From G020348385 sp964580235 (GTDB lineage: Bacteria; Acidobacteriota; Aminicenantia; Aminicenantales; Aminicenantaceae), in NCBI GenBank assembly GCA_964580235.1, contig CAZOJY010000045.1, forward strand, positions 1 to 25,188: a stretch of DNA of 25,188 nucleotides. Direction: 5' to 3'. Shown here piece after piece: positions 22,407-25,188 of the stretch (its first letter is position 1; each line of letters starts with the position of its first letter). Made by a program: the position numbers and the translations under genes. Below the pieces are notes generated by a model that was given only the letters and a program-made list of their open reading frames with translations, was not told the origin of the DNA and did not search any database.

Positions 22407-22999
22407 TGACACGGAAAAGTGAAATGGAAGCGGTGCCGGATAATCAGCTTGTATCTTACGCCAAGAAAGGAGATGTGGATGCCTTCACCGAGCTGGCTGG
22501 TCGGCACCATGAGAAGGTATTTCAGACTATTTTCTGGATGACTAAAAATCAGCAGGATGCAGATGATTTGTGTCAGGAGACATTTCTCCATGCTTATAAG
22601 CATCTTAAAAATTTCAAGCAAAGATCGAGTTTTTATACTTGGGTGTACAGGATTGCCCGAAATCTGACACTTAACTTTTTGAAGAAAAAGATGCGAGAGA
22701 AAAAGAGATGCGCAATACCTGTCAAGGATTGTTTTCAAGCGGGCACAGATTTGCTGGATCGGTTCTCACCTGAAAAAAGCTCGGTCAGGAAGGAACTCAA
22801 ACAAAAATTGAATCAGGCAATCGACTCATTACCCGATCCCTACAAGATGTCTTTTGTCCTGGTCGTATTCCAGGGTATGTCCCACGGCCAAGCATCTGAG
22901 GTTCTGGGATGCTCCGAAAATACCATCTCCTGGCGTATGTTCAAAGCCAGAAAAATGCTTCGCAGCAGATTGCTTCATTATTTGGGAGGGAATGAATGA
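22406..22999 (+). CDS. ECF-type sigma-70 family RNA polymerase sigma factor
   Basis: A 197-residue extracytoplasmic-function sigma factor with only regions 2 and 4. Region 2 runs from about residue 26 to 95 (DAFTELAGRHHEKVFQTIFW, QQDADDLCQETFLHAYKHL, SSFYTWVYRIARNLTLNFLK). Region 4 is about 135-190 (IDSLPDPYKMSFVLVVFQGM, a helix-turn-helix with HGQASEVLGCSENTISWRMF and KARKMLRSRL). The next gene overlaps its stop (ATGA) and encodes a membrane anti-sigma factor, the standard arrangement. It probably directs genes for envelope stress, including the exported protein downstream. A second in-frame ATG at 22424 is possible. Confidence 0.92.
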   Translation: MTRKSEMEAVPDNQLVSYAKKGDVDAFTELAGRHHEKVFQTIFWMTKNQQDADDLCQETFLHAYKHLKNFKQRSSFYTWVYRIARNLTLNFLKKKMREKKRCAIPVKDCFQAGTDLLDRFSPEKSSVRKELKQKLNQAIDSLPDPYKMSFVLVVFQGMSHGQASEVLGCSENTISWRMFKARKMLRSRLLHYLGGNE

Positions 23000-23598
23000 G
23001 ATGTCAAAAAATCGAGAAATGGGTTTCCGATTGTGCAGATGGAGCCATTTCCAAAAGGAAAAAAGCGAAAATTGAAGCTCACATCGAAGTCTGCTCTGCT
23101 TGCCGAACCTTTCGGAATCAGATCGAGCAGATCGACGATGAAGCGAGGAAAATGGATGTACCCGAAGTGTCTCCCGAGCAAAGCCGGGACTTTTCGTCGC
23201 GGCTCAGGTCGGCCCTCGTCGAGATCGAAGAAGGGAAGAACAGAGGTGTTTTGCATGCGTTCAGGAACAAGTGGGTGTTTATCCCGGCCAGCGCCATCAT
23301 GGTATCTCTCTTCATCCTGATCTTTGTGTTTTACGATAAGGGGAATTTCCAGGAAGAAGAATCCTATGTCTTTTCTTTCGGGAATATCATGGAAGAAATC
23401 TATCGCGATATGGGGAATGACCCGGCACTGCAAGAAGCCTTTCATTCTCTGGTATCGGCATCGCTGAACGAGATGCTGGCTCCCCCTGATTGGGATGAAA
23501 CATCGGGTTGGGAGGATGATGTTTTCTTTTGGGAGGGATTATCCGAGGAAGAGCTGGGAAATCTCAAACCTGCAATAAAAAAAGACAGGAACTCTTAG
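22996..23598 (+). CDS. membrane anti-sigma factor with zinc-finger (zf-HC2) domain
   Basis: 200 residues. The N-terminal cytoplasmic part has the anti-sigma zinc motif: Cys3, then His29, Cys33 and Cys36 in AHIEVCSACR. One membrane segment is at about 93-113 (WVFIPASAIMVSLFILIFVF). The remaining ~85 residues are acidic and would be periplasmic (EEESYVFSFGN, DWDETSGWEDDVFFWEG). It should hold the preceding sigma factor inactive until an envelope signal triggers its release or cleavage. The start overlaps the sigma stop by 4 nt. The acidic sensor tail has no domain that I recognise. Confidence 0.88.
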   Translation: MRCQKIEKWVSDCADGAISKRKKAKIEAHIEVCSACRTFRNQIEQIDDEARKMDVPEVSPEQSRDFSSRLRSALVEIEEGKNRGVLHAFRNKWVFIPASAIMVSLFILIFVFYDKGNFQEEESYVFSFGNIMEEIYRDMGNDPALQEAFHSLVSASLNEMLAPPDWDETSGWEDDVFFWEGLSEEELGNLKPAIKKDRNS

Positions 23599-23608
23599 GA
23601 GGCTAGGC

Positions 23609-24232
23609 ATGAATTTAAAAAAAATAACATCTTTGGTTTTAGGCTTGCTTTTTATCGTCTGTGTATTCGCTGTTGCGGGAGGAGACAGTTTGATCCAAAG
23701 AGAAGAACTGAAAAAACTGTCGCCCAAATACAGGGCTTTTTTGGCAGAAACGCGGGAGTTCTTGCATTCTGAAGAGAGAAGGGTTTTTTTGCGATTAGAA
23801 ACAGATGAACAGAGAGATTACTTCATCAAACGATTTTGGGAAGAACGAAAAGGCTGGGATAATATCAGCACATTATATCTGCTCCGGATGGTTCAGGTCC
23901 TGGACCTCACAGAAGAACAGACAGCCAAAATTTTTCCGATGGTTAACAGAGTGGAGAAGGAAAAACGGGAGATGAACCGCACAATCGGCCTGTTCTTGAG
24001 AGAACTTCGCGCCACGTTGCGGCAACAGGATGCGGACGAAAAAGAGCTATCCCGCATCATGTCCGAAATAAAGGATCTGAGAATCCAGGTGAAGAGCAGA
24101 GAAGAAGATCTGCAAGAATTCATGGAGGAAACCCTCACCGTTCCTCAGCAGGCAAAATACCTGATTTTTGTTCAAGATTTTTTAAGAGAATTACGGGAGA
24201 AATTAAACAAGGCCCGAGAGACGATTAAATAA
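23609..24232 (+). CDS. exported Spy/CpxP-like protein with GWxTD-like N-terminus
   Basis: 207 residues, starting with a signal peptide (MNLKKITSLVLGLLFIVCVF, cleavage likely near AVA/GG at 23). Residues 35-83 (KLSPKYRAFLAETREFL, EERRVFLRLETDEQRDYFIK, RFWEERKGW) resemble the N-terminal part of GWxTD-domain proteins. From about 97 the protein is helical and charged, with LDLTEEQTAKIFPMV, similar to the LTxxQ motifs of Spy/CpxP periplasmic chaperones, and LTVPQQAKYLIFVQDFLREL near the end. A role in binding unfolded envelope proteins or sensing stress for the upstream anti-sigma factor is inferred. A strong ribosome site (GGAGG) is 6 nt before ATG 23609. It is the last gene of the sigma operon. 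Confidence 0.72.
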   Translation: MNLKKITSLVLGLLFIVCVFAVAGGDSLIQREELKKLSPKYRAFLAETREFLHSEERRVFLRLETDEQRDYFIKRFWEERKGWDNISTLYLLRMVQVLDLTEEQTAKIFPMVNRVEKEKREMNRTIGLFLRELRATLRQQDADEKELSRIMSEIKDLRIQVKSREEDLQEFMEETLTVPQQAKYLIFVQDFLRELREKLNKARETIK

Positions 24233-24524
24233 AAAGCTTCAATGCATACCAGAAGCCCATCTTTGCCGGATTCTCTCGAAGAACGACTCGTAAAGACTGG
24301 CACATACTTGTGAAAAAAAAGGAATATTTTGGTATTGATAATTTGGTGGAACAATCTTCTTGACAAAAGAGGCAAGATTCTATAGTATTGAATCTGTATT
24401 CTTTTATGTCTTGAGGCTGTAGAGGAAGGAAAAGAGAAAGAAGTCACGCAAAGATACTTCCTTTCTCTTCATTTTATTCCCTGAATCGAAAAAAAACAGA
24501 TCATATTTACAGATGGTAGCTTAT
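24233..24524. other. non-coding gap before the tRNA cluster
   Basis: No gene is seen. It holds the tRNA promoter candidate (24360-24388) and an imperfect hairpin: GAGAAAGAAGT (24434-24444) pairs with ACTTCCTTTCTC (24456-24467) with one bulge, followed by a T-rich stretch. The hairpin lies downstream of that promoter, so it may act as a leader structure or weak attenuator rather than the terminator of the preceding operon. Confidence 0.5.
24360..24388 (+). promoter_or_regulatory. promoter candidate for the tRNA-tuf operon
   Basis: A perfect -35 TTGACA (24360-24365) is followed by the overlapping -10 choices TATAGT (24381-24386, 15-nt spacer) and TAGTAT (24383-24388, 17-nt spacer). The first tRNA begins about 130 nt downstream, leaving a leader that would be removed during tRNA processing. 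Confidence 0.55.
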
Positions 24525-24597
24525 GCCAGCGTAGCTCAGTTGGTAGAGCAGCTGATTTGTAATCAGCGGGTCGGGGGTTCGAATCCTCTCGCTGGCT
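24525..24597 (+). tRNA. tRNA-Thr (anticodon TGT)
   Basis: A 73-nt cloverleaf. The acceptor arms GCCAGCG and CGCTGGC pair, the D-arm is GCTCAGTTGGTAGAGC, and the anticodon stem GCTGA/TCAGC encloses loop TTTGTAA with anticodon TGT. The T-arm carries GGTTCGAATCC. CCA is not encoded. Confidence 0.97.
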
Positions 24598-24638
24598 TTT
24601 GGTAGACTGATTTGGCTATTGGCTTTCGTTTATAATAT

Positions 24639-24721
24639 GGGCAGGTACCAAAGTGGCCAAATGGGGCGGGCTGTAAACCCGCTGGGGAAACCCTTCGGAG
24701 GTTCGAATCCTTCCCTGCCCA
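24639..24721 (+). tRNA. tRNA-Tyr (anticodon GTA)
   Basis: An 83-nt class II tRNA with a long variable arm (TGGGGAAACCCTTCGGA region). The acceptor arms GGGCAGG and CCTGCCC pair, the anticodon stem CGGG/CCCG surrounds CTGTAAA with GTA, and the discriminator is A. CCA is not encoded. Confidence 0.96.
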
Positions 24722-24730
24722 GTTGAGCAA

Positions 24731-24803
24731 GCGGGAATAGCTCAGTTGGTAGAGCATCGGCCTTCCAAGCCGTTTGTCGCGGGTTCGAGTCCCGTTTCCC
24801 GCT
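24731..24803 (+). tRNA. tRNA-Gly (anticodon TCC)
   Basis: A 73-nt cloverleaf with acceptor arms GCGGGAA/TTCCCGC. The anticodon loop CTTCCAA with TCC sits between TCGGC and GCCGT. The T-arm is CGGGTTCGAGTCCCG. CCA is not encoded. Confidence 0.97.
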
Positions 24804-24822
24804 TTAGCCCAGGTTCGTGGAT

Positions 24823-24895
24823 GCCCACGTAGCTCAGTTGGTAGAGCACGTCCTTGGTAAGGACGGGGTCACCAGTTCAAATCTGGTCGTGGGCT
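24823..24895 (+). tRNA. tRNA-Thr (anticodon GGT)
   Basis: A 73-nt cloverleaf with acceptor arms GCCCACG/CGTGGGC. The anticodon stem CGTCC/GGACG encloses TTGGTAA with GGT. The T-arm is CCAGTTCAAATCTGG. It is the last tRNA before tuf. The order Thr-Tyr-Gly-Thr-tuf equals the E. coli thrU-tyrU-glyT-thrT-tufB order. Confidence 0.97.
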
Positions 24896-24941
24896 TTGAA
24901 AAAAGGTTTGATTCTATTTTAGCAAATAGGAGGCAATAAAG

Positions 24942-25188
24942 ATGGCGAAGGCAAAGTTTGAGAGGACGAAGCCGCATTTAAACATAGGGACGATAGGGCA
25001 TGTGGATCATGGGAAGACGACGTTGACGAGTGCGATAACGAAGGTGTTGAACAAGAAGATGGGTTCGGTGGAATATATAGAGTTTGATCGGATAGACAAT
25101 GCGCCGGAGGAGAAGGAGAGGGGTTTAACGATTCAGATAGCGCACATAGAGTATGAGACGGAGAATCGGCATTATGCGCACATAGATT
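24942..25188 (+). CDS. tuf: elongation factor Tu, 5' part (runs off the window)
   Basis: Delivers aminoacyl-tRNA to the ribosome as a GTPase. The 82 residues seen include MAKAKFERTKPHLNIGTIG, the P-loop GHVDHGKTTLT, the switch-I region with APEEKERGLTIQIAH, and the start of switch II (HYAHID). A strong ribosome site, AGGAGG, lies at 24928-24933. Codon use is unlike the rest of the window: Thr is always ACG (8 of 8), Lys always AAG, Ile almost always ATA (8 of 9) and Ala mainly GCG, while neighbouring genes use AAA, ATT and ATC freely. The protein itself is well conserved. Confidence 0.97.
   Translation, partial: MAKAKFERTKPHLNIGTIGHVDHGKTTLTSAITKVLNKKMGSVEYIEFDRIDNAPEEKERGLTIQIAHIEYETENRHYAHID

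Noticed and set aside
24612..24636. TATAAT just before tRNA-Tyr as an internal promoter
   Set aside because: The nearest TTGGCT is only 13 nt away and transcription would start inside the mature tRNA; the tRNAs are more likely one transcript.
24525..24895. Repeated GCTCAGTTGGTAGAGCA units as a CRISPR or direct-repeat array
   Set aside because: The repeated segments are the D-arms of three tRNA genes; no CRISPR array or cas gene is present in the window.

Overview
The window looks like part of a chromosome from an uncultured, probably anaerobic bacterium of moderate GC content. It is not plasmid or phage DNA. Pointers are a ferredoxin-type 2-oxoacid oxidoreductase, a B12-dependent class II ribonucleotide reductase, a flavin-dependent (ThyX-type) thymidylate synthase homologue, several oxygen-sensitive Fe-S enzymes, and the bacterial tRNA-Thr/Tyr/Gly/Thr-tuf cluster. 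A periplasmic protein with a GWxTD-like N-terminus and a likely outer-membrane barrel indicate a diderm. The gene mix is compatible with an Aminicenantes/Acidobacteriota-like lineage, but that is inference, not something the sequence proves.

Layout. 1-296: possible tail of an upstream gene, a strong palindrome and a leader. 297-6175 (+): korA-korB, then an Fe-S/sulfur block (Nfu-type carrier, IscS-like protein, IscU with added zinc ribbons, TusA-like protein) leading into nadA. 6259-9507 (+): site-2 protease with CBS domains, then nrdJ. 9509-9747: small inverted-repeat element resembling a MITE or IS remnant. 9765-10421: nth. 10608-13805 (+): short VOC protein, AmrS-like radical SAM enzyme, archease and the RNA ligase RtcB. 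13809-14297 (-): ferritin-like protein. 14448-15929 (+): tandem ThyX protein, probably on a near-leaderless mRNA. 15940-22170 (-): purine genes transcribed purB-purS-purQ-purL, then an envelope protein gene, then purN. 22171-22405: divergent promoter region with a 26-bp perfect inverted repeat. 22406-24232 (+): ECF sigma factor, membrane anti-sigma factor and an exported Spy-like protein. 24525-24895: four tRNAs, followed by the 5' end of tuf.

How the genes fit together. The first block links a ferredoxin-reducing 2-oxoacid oxidoreductase to Fe-S assembly and to NadA, a [4Fe-4S] enzyme. RNR, ThyX and the purine genes serve nucleotide synthesis. Archease and RtcB form a known RNA-ligation pair. 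The last block is a typical envelope-stress regulon.

The most striking observation is in the Fe-S block. The IscS-like protein has Gln202 where cysteine desulfurases have the PLP-binding lysine. It has also lost the PLP-contacting Gln (now Asp179) and the substrate-binding Arg (now Val351), yet keeps the mobile-loop Cys325. Its overlapping partner IscU carries two extra four-cysteine zinc ribbons. This suggests an Fe-S assembly module that does not take sulfur from cysteine by normal PLP chemistry. It recalls the lysine-less IscS reported from Archaeoglobus fulgidus. Also notable are the tandem ThyX, whose signature motif is divided between its two halves, and a tuf gene with codon use very unlike its neighbours.
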